From: CAZEAC01 sp964510065
GTDB taxonomy: Bacteria; Bdellovibrionota_C; UBA2361; CAIXSY01
Assembly (NCBI GenBank): GCA_964510065.1
Contig: CAZEAC010000093.1
Span: forward strand, 1 to 18,667
DNA: 18,667 nt
Reading direction: 5' to 3'
Under the pieces are notes generated by a model. That model was not told the origin of the DNA, made no database searches, and was given only the letters and a program-made list of their open reading frames with translations. A program made the position numbers and the translations under genes. Shown piece after piece: positions 6,149 through 13,047 of this stretch (the stretch's first letter is position 1; every line of letters begins with the position of its first letter).

Positions 6149-7417
6149 ATGATCATCCAAACATTGCTCGGCATCGTGGTCTTTATCACGATTGCGTGGT
6201 TGATGTCCGAAGACAAACGTAAGGTGCCGTGGCGTACGGTTCTCAATTGTATGCTGCTGCAGCTGGCATTGAGTGTGTTACTGCTTCGAACGAAGGTTGG
6301 TACCGCTGTCTTTGATGGCGTCAACTGGACAATTATGCAGCTGTTCAAAGCGGTCGAACGGGCAGCTGCAATGCCCTTCGGCGCGGATCTGGTAAAAAGC
6401 GCTCCCTTTTTTACCCTCGTACTTCCTACAATTGTAGTGATGAGCGCGCTCATGGCGCTACTCTACTACTGGGGCATCATGCAGCGGGTGGTGTACGGTT
6501 TCGGAATCGTATTTCACAAGCTGTTAAAAACTTCGGGGGCTGAATCCCTCGTGACGGCGGCGAATGTGTTTCTCGGGATGACCGAGGCGCTGACGACCAT
6601 TCGCCCCTATCTTCCGCGCATGACTCGCTCGGAGTTAATGCTGGTCATGACTGCGGGGATGGCGACAGTCGCGGGCGGACAGCTTGCGGCGTATGTGGGA
6701 ATGCTGAATAGCACGTTTCCTAACATCGCCGGCCATCTTGTTACTGCCTCGCTTCTTAGCGCTCCCGCCGCGGTGATGTTTGCCAAGATTATGGTACCTG
6801 AATCTGGCACACCTGAAACGGCGGGCGGTGCCAAGTTGGATACGAGTTCAGAGTACAAGGGCGCCGTCCACGCGCTTACCGAGGGAACCTCATCCGCGGT
6901 TCCTCTCGTCCTCAATATTCTGTTTAGCCTGATAGTCTGCTTAACGCTGATCTACTTCGGCAACAGTCTTTGGGGGGCGGTGTGCAGTGTGCTTGAGGCT
7001 TGCGGGATTCACACCAAGAGTTTCGATACCATTCAGGAGATTCTTGGTTACTGCTTCCTTCCGGTGGCATGGCTTCTCGGAATGAGCGGATCGGATCTCA
7101 TGCCTGCGGGGATGCTGCTTGGTGAGAAGACGCTCTTCAATGAGTTCGTGGCCTTCGGCCACCTCGGGGAGATCCTCAAAGGGGCTGCGCCGTTTGATGG
7201 CATGGCTCCGGTTGAGTTCAGCGCCAACGCAAAGATTGCGTTGGTGTACTCCTTCTGTGGATTCGCGAACTTCGGTTCGATTGGTATCCTGGTGGGAGCC
7301 ATGGGGGTGATCGCCAATAAGCGACTCCCTGAAATCGCCGCGCTCGGCTTAAAGTCGATGATCGCGGCGAGCCTGGCCTGCTTCCTCACTGGAAGTTTCG
7401 CCGTGCTGCTCTCTTAA
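6149..7417 (+). CDS. Concentrative nucleoside transporter, CNT (NupC-like) family
   Basis: The product is 422 residues, the usual bacterial CNT length, with multiple hydrophobic segments. CNT proteins import nucleosides across the inner membrane driven by sodium or protons. The family core is clear: NVFLGMTEA (139-147), IRPYLPRMTRSEL (151-163), MATVAGGQLAAYVG (171-184), NEFVAF with E332, and GFANFGSIGI (371-380) with N374 and S377. By comparison with the Vibrio cholerae CNT structure, the Glu of TE, E332, N374 and S377 bind the nucleoside. The base-contacting Gln of the usual GQTE motif is Met144 here, suggesting altered base preference. AAAGG lies eight bases before the ATG. It is 102 bases downstream of the HAD phosphatase in the same direction, linking that operon to nucleosides. 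Confidence 0.9.
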   Translation: MIIQTLLGIVVFITIAWLMSEDKRKVPWRTVLNCMLLQLALSVLLLRTKVGTAVFDGVNWTIMQLFKAVERAAAMPFGADLVKSAPFFTLVLPTIVVMSALMALLYYWGIMQRVVYGFGIVFHKLLKTSGAESLVTAANVFLGMTEALTTIRPYLPRMTRSELMLVMTAGMATVAGGQLAAYVGMLNSTFPNIAGHLVTASLLSAPAAVMFAKIMVPESGTPETAGGAKLDTSSEYKGAVHALTEGTSSAVPLVLNILFSLIVCLTLIYFGNSLWGAVCSVLEACGIHTKSFDTIQEILGYCFLPVAWLLGMSGSDLMPAGMLLGEKTLFNEFVAFGHLGEILKGAAPFDGMAPVEFSANAKIALVYSFCGFANFGSIGILVGAMGVIANKRLPEIAALGLKSMIAASLACFLTGSFAVLLS

Positions 7418-7429
7418 GCGGCGCTCAAG

Positions 7430-7454
7430 ACGGTGTATGCGGTGGTCATACCGT
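7430..7454 (+). terminator. Weak hairpin after the transporter gene
   Basis: ACGG-TATG (7430-7439, with a two-base TG bulge) pairs with CATA-CCGT (7447-7454). Only a short T-rich run (TTTACTT) follows, so this is a weak terminator candidate. Confidence 0.3.
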
Positions 7455-7472
7455 TTACTTAAGGAGGTTTTT

Positions 7473-7556
7473 ATGAAGAAAGCCTCCCGTCCTTTTATTT
7501 TCCAGGTATTGTATAGCCACGCGAACAGCAGGTTCCAGGACCTGTTGGTGCCGTAA
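7473..7556 (+). CDS. 27-residue small ORF with a perfect Shine-Dalgarno site
   Basis: An ATG at 7473 is preceded by AAGGAGG (7461-7467) at five bases, the best ribosome binding site in the window. It opens a 27-codon frame (MKKASRPFIFQVLYSHANSR then FQDLLVP) ending at TAA 7554-7556. CCTCC at 7483-7487, inside the frame, could pair with GGAGG of the binding site and close it. The frame ends directly before the predicted rpmF promoter. No homolog is known to me. It could be a small protein, or the site could be chance. Confidence 0.3.
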   Translation: MKKASRPFIFQVLYSHANSRFQDLLVP

Positions 7557-7585
7557 TTGTCTTTGCTTAACTAACCTGATATAGT
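7557..7585 (+). promoter_or_regulatory. Promoter of rpmF-plsX-fabG
   Basis: TTGTCT (7557-7562) and TATAGT (7580-7585) have 17-base spacing. The start of transcription would be near 7592, giving a leader of about 40 bases before rpmF. A second TATAGT (7604-7609) lacks a matching -35. Confidence 0.5.
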
Positions 7586-7588
7586 TAA
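7567..7588. promoter_or_regulatory. Inverted repeat over the rpmF-plsX promoter, candidate operator
   Basis: TTAACTA (7567-7573) and TAGTTAA (7582-7588) are exact inverted repeats with an eight-base centre (ACCTGATA). They cover the -10 box, a position suited to a repressor. In Firmicutes plsX/fab operons are repressed by FapR at a palindrome in the promoter; no regulator gene is in this window, so the parallel is only positional. Confidence 0.4.
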
Positions 7589-7632
7589 ACGCTAAAAAGT
7601 TTGTATAGTAATTTCAATTTGTTAGGTGAATT

Positions 7633-7839
7633 ATGGCAGTTCCTAAGAAACGCACCTCAAGGTCAAGGCGCGATATGCGTAGGGCGCATCATTTCCTCGG
7701 CCGTACCTACTCCGTAGTTTGCCCAAAGTGCGGTGAGATGACACTTCGTCACCGTGCCTGCCCCGCATGTGGACAGTACCGTGGTAAGCAGATCGTCAAG
7801 ATTGAAGACGAAAATGCAGCCGCAGCCTCCGCAAACTAG
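7633..7839 (+). CDS. rpmF: 50S ribosomal protein L32
   Basis: The 68-residue product is full length for L32, with the family start AVPKKRTSRSRRDMRRAHH and a zinc ribbon formed by C30, C33, C43 and C46 (CPKCG...CPACG). It binds the large ribosomal subunit. TAGGTGA precedes the ATG. The C-terminal tail (EDENAAAASAN) is an alanine-rich extension whose codons overlap the start of plsX. The linkage rpmF-plsX is widely conserved in bacteria and joins ribosome and membrane lipid synthesis. Confidence 0.97.
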   Translation: MAVPKKRTSRSRRDMRRAHHFLGRTYSVVCPKCGEMTLRHRACPACGQYRGKQIVKIEDENAAAASAN

Positions 7840-9004
7840 CAAGCCAGTCGCCGTCGATGCGATGGGAGCGGACTTCGGTCCACCGGTAGTCGTTGAAGGA
7901 GCGATCAGTGCTGCACGCGATCTCGGTATCTCCTCGGTAATTGTCGGCGCTGAAGACCAGATTAAGCAGCTACTCGGAAAATTTGGCGCCGCCTCGGAAT
8001 CGCGAATTTCGATTCATCACGCTCCTGAAGTTATTACCATGGATGATAGTCCCTCGTCGGCTATTCGAGGCAAGCCGCGAGCATCAATTCGCGTAGCATT
8101 TGAATTAGTGAAAAGCGGCGAAGCCTCGGCGGTCGTTAGCCCCGGAAACACCGGAGCAATGATGGCCGCAGGCATATATGTTGCGGGCACTCTTCCCGGA
8201 ATTGCTCGACCTGCAATCGCCTCGCTTATTCCCAAATCGCGGGATTATCAACCGACAGTATTGCTTGATAGCGGCGCCAATGTGGATTGCCACGCTGATC
8301 AATTGGTGCAATTCGCATTGATGGGGAACTGTTACGCACATTCAGTGCTTTCCTGTGCTTCACCCCGTATCGGCATACTTTCCAACGGTTCGGAACCTTC
8401 AAAGGGAAATGACATCACCCGTTCGGCGGCGCTTATGCTTTCGGAAGTGGAAGAGATAAATTTTATTGGCTACGTAGAAGGCCGCGATTTGGCGAAAAAT
8501 GTCGCCGACGTCGTGGTGTGTGACGGCTTCGTCGGAAACGTGCTCTTAAAGGGCATGGAAGGAAGTGTCGAGCTTGTAGTGGATTCGATAAAGCACTACG
8601 TGGAAAAAAGTGTCCGTGGAAAAATTGGAATGTGGCTGGCAAAGCCTATTTTCAAATCGCTTTTCCGCGAAAAGCTTGACCCCTCGGCATATGGCGGCGC
8701 GCCACTTCTTGGTCTCAATTCCGTGGCGATTGTGTGCCACGGATCTTCAAGTGCCCGCGCAATCATGAACGGCATTCGAGTCGCCAAAAAATTCGTTGAT
8801 GATAATTTTATTTCGGAAATGGAAGCGTCACTAAATCGGCTCGATCTGCAATTTGGGTCGGAATACCAAGATGGCGTCTGGAACCGGATGGGGCAGAAGT
8901 TTGAAAAGCAGCGCAAGCCCAAGGCCAAAGAGAAAGCCGCTCCGATGGCGGAATCCGCGGCTACTTCCGAGGCGCCGCCTCAAGCCGCCCAAGAAAAAAA
9001 ATAG
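7814..9004 (+). CDS. plsX: Phosphate acyltransferase PlsX
   Basis: PlsX converts acyl-ACP to acyl-phosphate for phospholipid synthesis, working at the inner face of the membrane. The family blocks are all present: VAVDAMGAD near the start, GNTGAMMAAG, LDSGANVDC, GILSNGSEPSKGND, GYVEGRD, VVCDGFVGNVLLKGMEG and YGGAPLLGL. The ATG at 7814 (396 residues) is chosen because the AVDAMGAD block normally lies within the first residues; the frame is open further upstream inside rpmF but that would add non-family sequence. It overlaps the end of rpmF by 26 bases. The last 35 or so residues are a lysine/alanine-rich tail (KPKAKEKAAP...) beyond the usual end, probably disordered. Confidence 0.95.
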   Translation: MQPQPPQTSKPVAVDAMGADFGPPVVVEGAISAARDLGISSVIVGAEDQIKQLLGKFGAASESRISIHHAPEVITMDDSPSSAIRGKPRASIRVAFELVKSGEASAVVSPGNTGAMMAAGIYVAGTLPGIARPAIASLIPKSRDYQPTVLLDSGANVDCHADQLVQFALMGNCYAHSVLSCASPRIGILSNGSEPSKGNDITRSAALMLSEVEEINFIGYVEGRDLAKNVADVVVCDGFVGNVLLKGMEGSVELVVDSIKHYVEKSVRGKIGMWLAKPIFKSLFREKLDPSAYGGAPLLGLNSVAIVCHGSSSARAIMNGIRVAKKFVDDNFISEMEASLNRLDLQFGSEYQDGVWNRMGQKFEKQRKPKAKEKAAPMAESAATSEAPPQAAQEKK

Positions 9005-9022
9005 CGTAAGGAGAATCAGAGT

Positions 9023-9772
9023 ATGACCAGCACACTTTCAGGGCAGATTGCTCTTGTCACCGGCGCGTCGCGCGGAATCGGTCGCGCAATCGCGGTATCT
9101 TTGGCGTCCGAAGGGGCATTCGTGTTCGTAAATTTCAGTGCGAGTCCCGATGCCGCGAATGAGACCGTAAGGCTCTGTAAGGAGGCGGGTGGCGACGCGG
9201 AGCTTTTGGCGTTTGACGTTGCTTCGAGCGACTCGGTTGATGCGGCATTTGAAAAGATTAAGAGCGCGAAGGGGAAGCTTGATATTCTTGTGAACAATGC
9301 CGGCATTTCGAAAGATGGACTGCTTCTTCGCTTTAAAAATGATGATTGGGAGCGGACCCTGTCGGTAAATCTCGATGGTTCCTTTTATTGTGCACGCGCC
9401 GCATCCAAACTGATGGTAAAGGGGCGCTACGGAAGAATAATCAATATCAGTTCGGTGGTCGGCGAAATGGGCAATGCCGGTCAGACTGCGTATGTGTCCT
9501 CAAAAGCGGGGCTTATCGGACTTACTAAGGCTTTGGCTCGTGAACTTGCCTCGAGAAATATCACGGTGAATGCAGTCACTCCCGGGTTTATTGAAACCGA
9601 TATGACCGCCGCGCTCGATCCGAAGTTGAAAGAGGAACATTTTAAGGCGATCCCGCTTGCTCGGTATGGCCAGGCAGCGGAGGTTGCGTCGCTTACTGGA
9701 TTCCTTGCCTCGCCGGCCGCCGGATATATAACCGGGCAGGTAATCGGCATTAATGGCGGAATGTACATGTAG
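9023..9772 (+). CDS. fabG: 3-oxoacyl-ACP reductase FabG
   Basis: FabG reduces 3-oxoacyl-ACP with NADPH in fatty acid elongation. The 249-residue protein is a classic short-chain dehydrogenase: TGASRGIG (13-20) binds the cofactor, NNAG (91-94), and the catalytic triad S144, Y157, K161 in ISSVVGEMGN and AYVSSKAG, with N116 as fourth member. NAVTPGFIETDMT and GGMYM at the C-terminus match FabG specifically rather than other SDRs. AAGGAGA precedes the ATG, 18 bases after plsX. fabD and fabH, often between plsX and fabG, are not here. Confidence 0.95.
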   Translation: MTSTLSGQIALVTGASRGIGRAIAVSLASEGAFVFVNFSASPDAANETVRLCKEAGGDAELLAFDVASSDSVDAAFEKIKSAKGKLDILVNNAGISKDGLLLRFKNDDWERTLSVNLDGSFYCARAASKLMVKGRYGRIINISSVVGEMGNAGQTAYVSSKAGLIGLTKALARELASRNITVNAVTPGFIETDMTAALDPKLKEEHFKAIPLARYGQAAEVASLTGFLASPAAGYITGQVIGINGGMYM

Positions 9773-10117
9773 CGCAATTTTGCGCTTGGGAAGGTCGGAA
9801 TCCCGCAGCAGCCACACTTGACAATTGCGCCGCAGTTTTTGCTCGGGGATGGCTATATTGTATTGTGATTTCGCATGCTTGGCGCGCTTCTTCCCTACTT
9901 GCCTTTGGTGTCTATTTCCTCTAGCGTAATGGAAACTTCAACGGTTGCAGTAAGCTACTTAGCTGGCTTGACTACTATCGGGGTTAGTTTATAAGAGAGG
10001 CTCGTCGTAGGCGCGCTTGTGGGTAAATAATTTCTCAAAATTAGCGCAGCTTCTTCGAAGAGTATCGAGTTTAAATCGCAACCATTTAATAAAGTAAAAC
10101 AATTAAGGAGATTCTAG
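9773..10117. other. 345-base intergenic region fabG-acpP
   Basis: No gene is seen. It begins with a 7-bp hairpin (AGCGCAA at 9771-9777, TTGCGCT at 9780-9786) that overlaps the fabG stop and lacks a T-run. TTGACA at 9818-9823 has no -10 at proper spacing (TATATT is 30 bases on). The good promoter is the one at 9968-9995. The acpP leader would be about 115 bases long. Confidence 0.5.
9968..9995 (+). promoter_or_regulatory. Sigma-70-type promoter of acpP
   Basis: TTGACT (9968-9973) and TATAAG (9990-9995) each match consensus at five of six positions with 16-base spacing. A separate strong promoter suits the very high expression of acyl carrier protein. Confidence 0.65.
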
Positions 10118-10363
10118 ATGGCATCAGCTGATGAGATAGCAGAGCGCATTAAGGCGATTATCGTCGAGCAGCTCGGCGTAGGACTTGAAGAGGTCACCCC
10201 AGAGGCATCTTTTATTGAGGATCTCGGCGCTGATTCACTCGATATCGTTGAGCTTATCATGGCCCTCGAAGAGGAGTATGATATGGAGATTCCCGACGAG
10301 GACGCTGAGAAGATTCAGACCGTTCAGGACGTCATTAACTACGTTCAAGGCAAAAACGCTTAA
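10118..10363 (+). CDS. acpP: Acyl carrier protein
   Basis: The 81-residue acidic protein carries the ACP signature GADSLD; S40 is the site for 4'-phosphopantetheine. It carries growing acyl chains for FabG, PlsX and others in the cytoplasm. The sequence from IAERIKAIIVEQLGV to VQDVINYV is typical of the primary fatty acid ACP rather than a polyketide carrier. AAGGAGA precedes the ATG at seven bases. fabF, the usual next gene, is absent; a terminator follows. Confidence 0.97.
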   Translation: MASADEIAERIKAIIVEQLGVGLEEVTPEASFIEDLGADSLDIVELIMALEEEYDMEIPDEDAEKIQTVQDVINYVQGKNA

Positions 10364-10390
10364 CCTGACTGGGTAAGGTGTTTATTGAGA

Positions 10391-10418
10391 AAGGCGAGTC
10401 GCAAGGCTCGCCTTTTTT
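10391..10418 (+). terminator. Intrinsic terminator after acpP
   Basis: AAGGCGAG (10391-10398) pairs perfectly with CTCGCCTT (10407-10414), followed by a run of six T (10413-10418). This is the clearest rho-independent terminator of the window and separates the lipid genes from glyA. Confidence 0.9.
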
Positions 10419-10432
10419 ATTTTCTGCCATTT

Positions 10433-10461
10433 CTGGCAATTTTAGCCGGTTTAAGTATAAT
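10433..10461 (+). promoter_or_regulatory. Promoter of glyA-nrdR-rib genes
   Basis: CTGGCA (10433-10438) and TATAAT (10456-10461) have 17-base spacing. TGCCA (10425-10429) and TGGCA (10434-10438) form a small inverted repeat over the -35. The predicted leader is about 140 bases and contains a hairpin, CCGACA (10514-10519) with TGTCGG (10537-10542); I recognise no riboswitch class. Confidence 0.55.
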
Positions 10462-10608
10462 TTTGTCACTGCTCAGCTTTTTCCCTGAATGTGTGCTGCG
10501 TTCAGTTTTCTTTCCGACAGGGTGTAGTAAGTACTTTGTCGGTTGGCCAAATCGGACGTGCCTGGTTCGGAGCAAGATCTGAACAGTTGCTAAAGGAGAA
10601 AGCCCGCA

Positions 10609-11871
10609 ATGACATTTACGACCCCACTTCGTCAGTCTGATCCAGAAGTTTTCCGTCTGATTGGTCATGAAACCGAGCGCCAGGAATACGGCCTCGAAAT
10701 GATTCCGAGCGAAAATTTCGTGAGCGAAGCAGTGCTCGAGGCGATGGGCTCAGTACTGACCAATAAGTATGCAGAGGGCTTACCACGAAAGCGTTATTAT
10801 GGCGGTTGCCATGTAGTCGATGATGTCGAAGAGCTTGCAATTCAACGCGCCAAAGATATTTTCGGCACTGAATTTGTCAATGTGCAGCCGCATTCCGGCG
10901 CGCAGGCGAATCAAGCAGTGTACGAAGCGCTCTTAAAGCCCGGCGATGTGGTGATGGGAATGCGCCTTGATCAGGGTGGGCATTTGACGCACGGAAGCCC
11001 GGTTAATTTTTCTGGAAAGCATTACAAAGTTGTTGCCTACGGCGTTCGTCAAAGTGATCAGCTCATCGATAACGATGAAGTGTTGGCGATGGCGAAAGAG
11101 CACCGTCCAAAACTGATAGTGTGTGGTGCGTCAGCATATTCAAGAAAGATTGACTTCGCGGCGTTTCGTCGCGCCGCTGATGAAGTTGGAGCGGTAGTGC
11201 TCGCTGATATCGCGCACTATGCCGGACTTGTCGCGACGGGAATTTATCCTTCGCCGGTAAAGCATTGCGAAATTGTTTCAACTACGACACACAAGACCCT
11301 CCGCGGGCCGCGTTCGGGTATGGTAATGGGCCAGGCGAAGTTCGCGACGCAGGTCAATAAAGCAGTCTTTCCCGGACTTCAGGGAGGACCTCACATGCAT
11401 ACTATTGCTGCGAAAGCTGTTGCATTTAAAGAGGCGCTCTCGCCGGAATTTAAAAAGTATGCGCAACAGGTGGTCGACAACGCGCGAGCACTGTCCGAAA
11501 CACTCGTTGGGCTTGGTTTCGCGATTGTTTCCGGCGGGACCGATTCGCATCTTTTGGTGGTCGACCTCCGACCGGCGCAAATTTCCGGTAAAGACGCTGA
11601 AGCAATTCTCGACCGAGTCGGGATCACATGTAACAAAAACACGATTCCTTTTGATCCTCAGCCGCCGACAGTGTGCAGTGGAATCCGGCTTGGAACGCCG
11701 GCGCTTACCACACGTGGTATGGGCGTTTCTGAAATGCGTTCGATTGGCCAGTTTATTCGCCAGGCGATTGATTCTCGAGGCGATGACGCCAAGATCGCTT
11801 CGATTCAGAAAGATGTTAAAGCACTTGCCTCGAAGTTCCCGTTGTATAAGCACAGGTTGGTAAAGGAGTGA
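10609..11871 (+). CDS. glyA: Serine hydroxymethyltransferase
   Basis: GlyA interconverts serine and glycine with tetrahydrofolate, using pyridoxal phosphate. The 420-residue length is standard. Visible motifs are PSENFVS near the start, YAEGLPRKRYYGG (54-66), NVQPHSGAQAN (91-101), D200 and H203 of VLADIAHYAG, and the PLP lysine K229 in STTTHKTLRGPRSG. GTPALTTRGM lies near the C-terminus. AAAGGAGA precedes the ATG. It is the first gene of a tight run: nrdR begins one base after its stop. Confidence 0.97.
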   Translation: MTFTTPLRQSDPEVFRLIGHETERQEYGLEMIPSENFVSEAVLEAMGSVLTNKYAEGLPRKRYYGGCHVVDDVEELAIQRAKDIFGTEFVNVQPHSGAQANQAVYEALLKPGDVVMGMRLDQGGHLTHGSPVNFSGKHYKVVAYGVRQSDQLIDNDEVLAMAKEHRPKLIVCGASAYSRKIDFAAFRRAADEVGAVVLADIAHYAGLVATGIYPSPVKHCEIVSTTTHKTLRGPRSGMVMGQAKFATQVNKAVFPGLQGGPHMHTIAAKAVAFKEALSPEFKKYAQQVVDNARALSETLVGLGFAIVSGGTDSHLLVVDLRPAQISGKDAEAILDRVGITCNKNTIPFDPQPPTVCSGIRLGTPALTTRGMGVSEMRSIGQFIRQAIDSRGDDAKIASIQKDVKALASKFPLYKHRLVKE

Positions 11872-11872
11872 T

Positions 11873-12376
11873 ATGCGCTGCCCACGCTGTAGCGGCGAAG
11901 ACTCGTCAGTTCTTGATTCAAGAAGTGATGGATCCACGATCCGTAGACGACGTGAGTGCGACAAATGTCATTTCCGATTTACGACCTATGAACGGGTCGA
12001 GCTCGCATTGCCGATGGTGGTGAAAAAAGACGGGCGCCGCGAAACGTTTGATCGTGAGAAAATCCGCGCCGGTCTTGTCCGAGCCTGTGAAAAGACTGCG
12101 ATCAGCATGGACGAGATTGAGCGTGCGGTAGAGGGTATCGAGGGAAGAATTGCGGAGCTGTGTGCCAAGGAGATTCCAAGTGTTGATATCGGCACCTTCG
12201 TCATGGAATATCTGAAAAAAGCCGACAAGATTGCGTATGTACGATTTGCCTCGGTGTACCGAGAATTTTCGGACATAAGTCAGTTCGTCGATATGCTTCA
12301 GAGTCTTAACGATAAATCAAAGAAATTGACGAGCAGTCGCGCGCTTCGCGGACGTCTCGCCGCGCGTGGAACGTAG
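11873..12376 (+). CDS. nrdR: Transcriptional repressor NrdR
   Basis: NrdR represses ribonucleotide reductase genes according to the ATP/dATP level. The 167-residue protein has the N-terminal zinc ribbon (C3, C6, C29, C32) with the family sequence RCPRC, VLDSR, RRRRECDKC and RFTTYE, then an ATP-cone from about residue 48 (VVKKDGRRETFDREKI) to YVRFASVYREF. AAGGAG overlaps the end of glyA. The usual neighbour ribD is missing between nrdR and ribE. The last 20 or so residues extend slightly beyond the common end. Confidence 0.96.
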   Translation: MRCPRCSGEDSSVLDSRSDGSTIRRRRECDKCHFRFTTYERVELALPMVVKKDGRRETFDREKIRAGLVRACEKTAISMDEIERAVEGIEGRIAELCAKEIPSVDIGTFVMEYLKKADKIAYVRFASVYREFSDISQFVDMLQSLNDKSKKLTSSRALRGRLAARGT

Positions 12377-12399
12377 GCGTCGTAGCTTTTTGGAGTGTC

Positions 12400-13047
12400 A
12401 TGTTTTCGGGGATTGTTGAGCAAAGTGCCGAAGTAGCCTCGCTTTCTCGTGGGCGCGCGCCTTTTCGGTTGGTTCTGAACCTTCAGCGTGCATTGACCGG
12501 AGTTAAAGTGGGGGACTCCGTCTGCGTGTCGGGAGTTTGTTTAACTGTTGTCGCAGCGAAGGCCAAGCGGCTCGAGTTTGATATGGTTCAAGAGACCGTT
12601 CATCGTAGCACGCTTGGCAGACTAAAAAAGGGTGCTCGGGTAAATATTGAACGCTCGTTAAAGCTAGGTGATAGAATTCACGGTCACTTTGTTTTCGGCC
12701 ATGTCGACGGCACGGCGCGTCTCCGTTCCAGACTTTCTACTGGAAAAGATGCTGAAAAATTAGTATTTGCCGCGAGTGCTGATCTTCTTCGTTACTTCGT
12801 GTGCAAGGGATCGGTCGCGGTGAACGGGGTATCGCTTACTTTGGGTGAAATCAGTGAAGACTCATTTGCTGTCTATATTGTGCCACATACCCTTGCAGTG
12901 ACGAATCTCTCCGCTTTGAAAATTGGCGAGCTTGTAAATATCGAAGTCGATATGTTGGCGCGTTATGCGCACAGCGTTACTACGCACCGAGTTTTAACGC
13001 ACCAGGCTGAGGAGGGCTATGCTGCAGATTCAGTGCGCACCCTTTGA
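12400..13047 (+). CDS. ribE: Riboflavin synthase, alpha chain
   Basis: This enzyme makes riboflavin from two molecules of 6,7-dimethyl-8-ribityllumazine. The 215-residue protein starts with MFSGIVEQ and shows the two tandem lumazine-binding repeats: GDSVCVSGVCLTV with RSLKLGDRIHGHFVFGHVDG in the first, and KGSVAVNGVSLTLGE with VPHTLAVTNL and NIEVDMLARY in the second. GGAG lies five bases before the start. Its end overlaps the start of ribBA by 29 bases. ribH is not in the window. Confidence 0.95.
   Translation: MFSGIVEQSAEVASLSRGRAPFRLVLNLQRALTGVKVGDSVCVSGVCLTVVAAKAKRLEFDMVQETVHRSTLGRLKKGARVNIERSLKLGDRIHGHFVFGHVDGTARLRSRLSTGKDAEKLVFAASADLLRYFVCKGSVAVNGVSLTLGEISEDSFAVYIVPHTLAVTNLSALKIGELVNIEVDMLARYAHSVTTHRVLTHQAEEGYAADSVRTL

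Noticed and set aside
9818..9859. TTGACA with TATATT as a promoter
   Set aside because: Spacing is 30 bases; the pair at 9968-9995 is much better.
10385..10582. 65-codon frame across the acpP terminator
   Set aside because: It reads through a strong intrinsic terminator and the glyA promoter.
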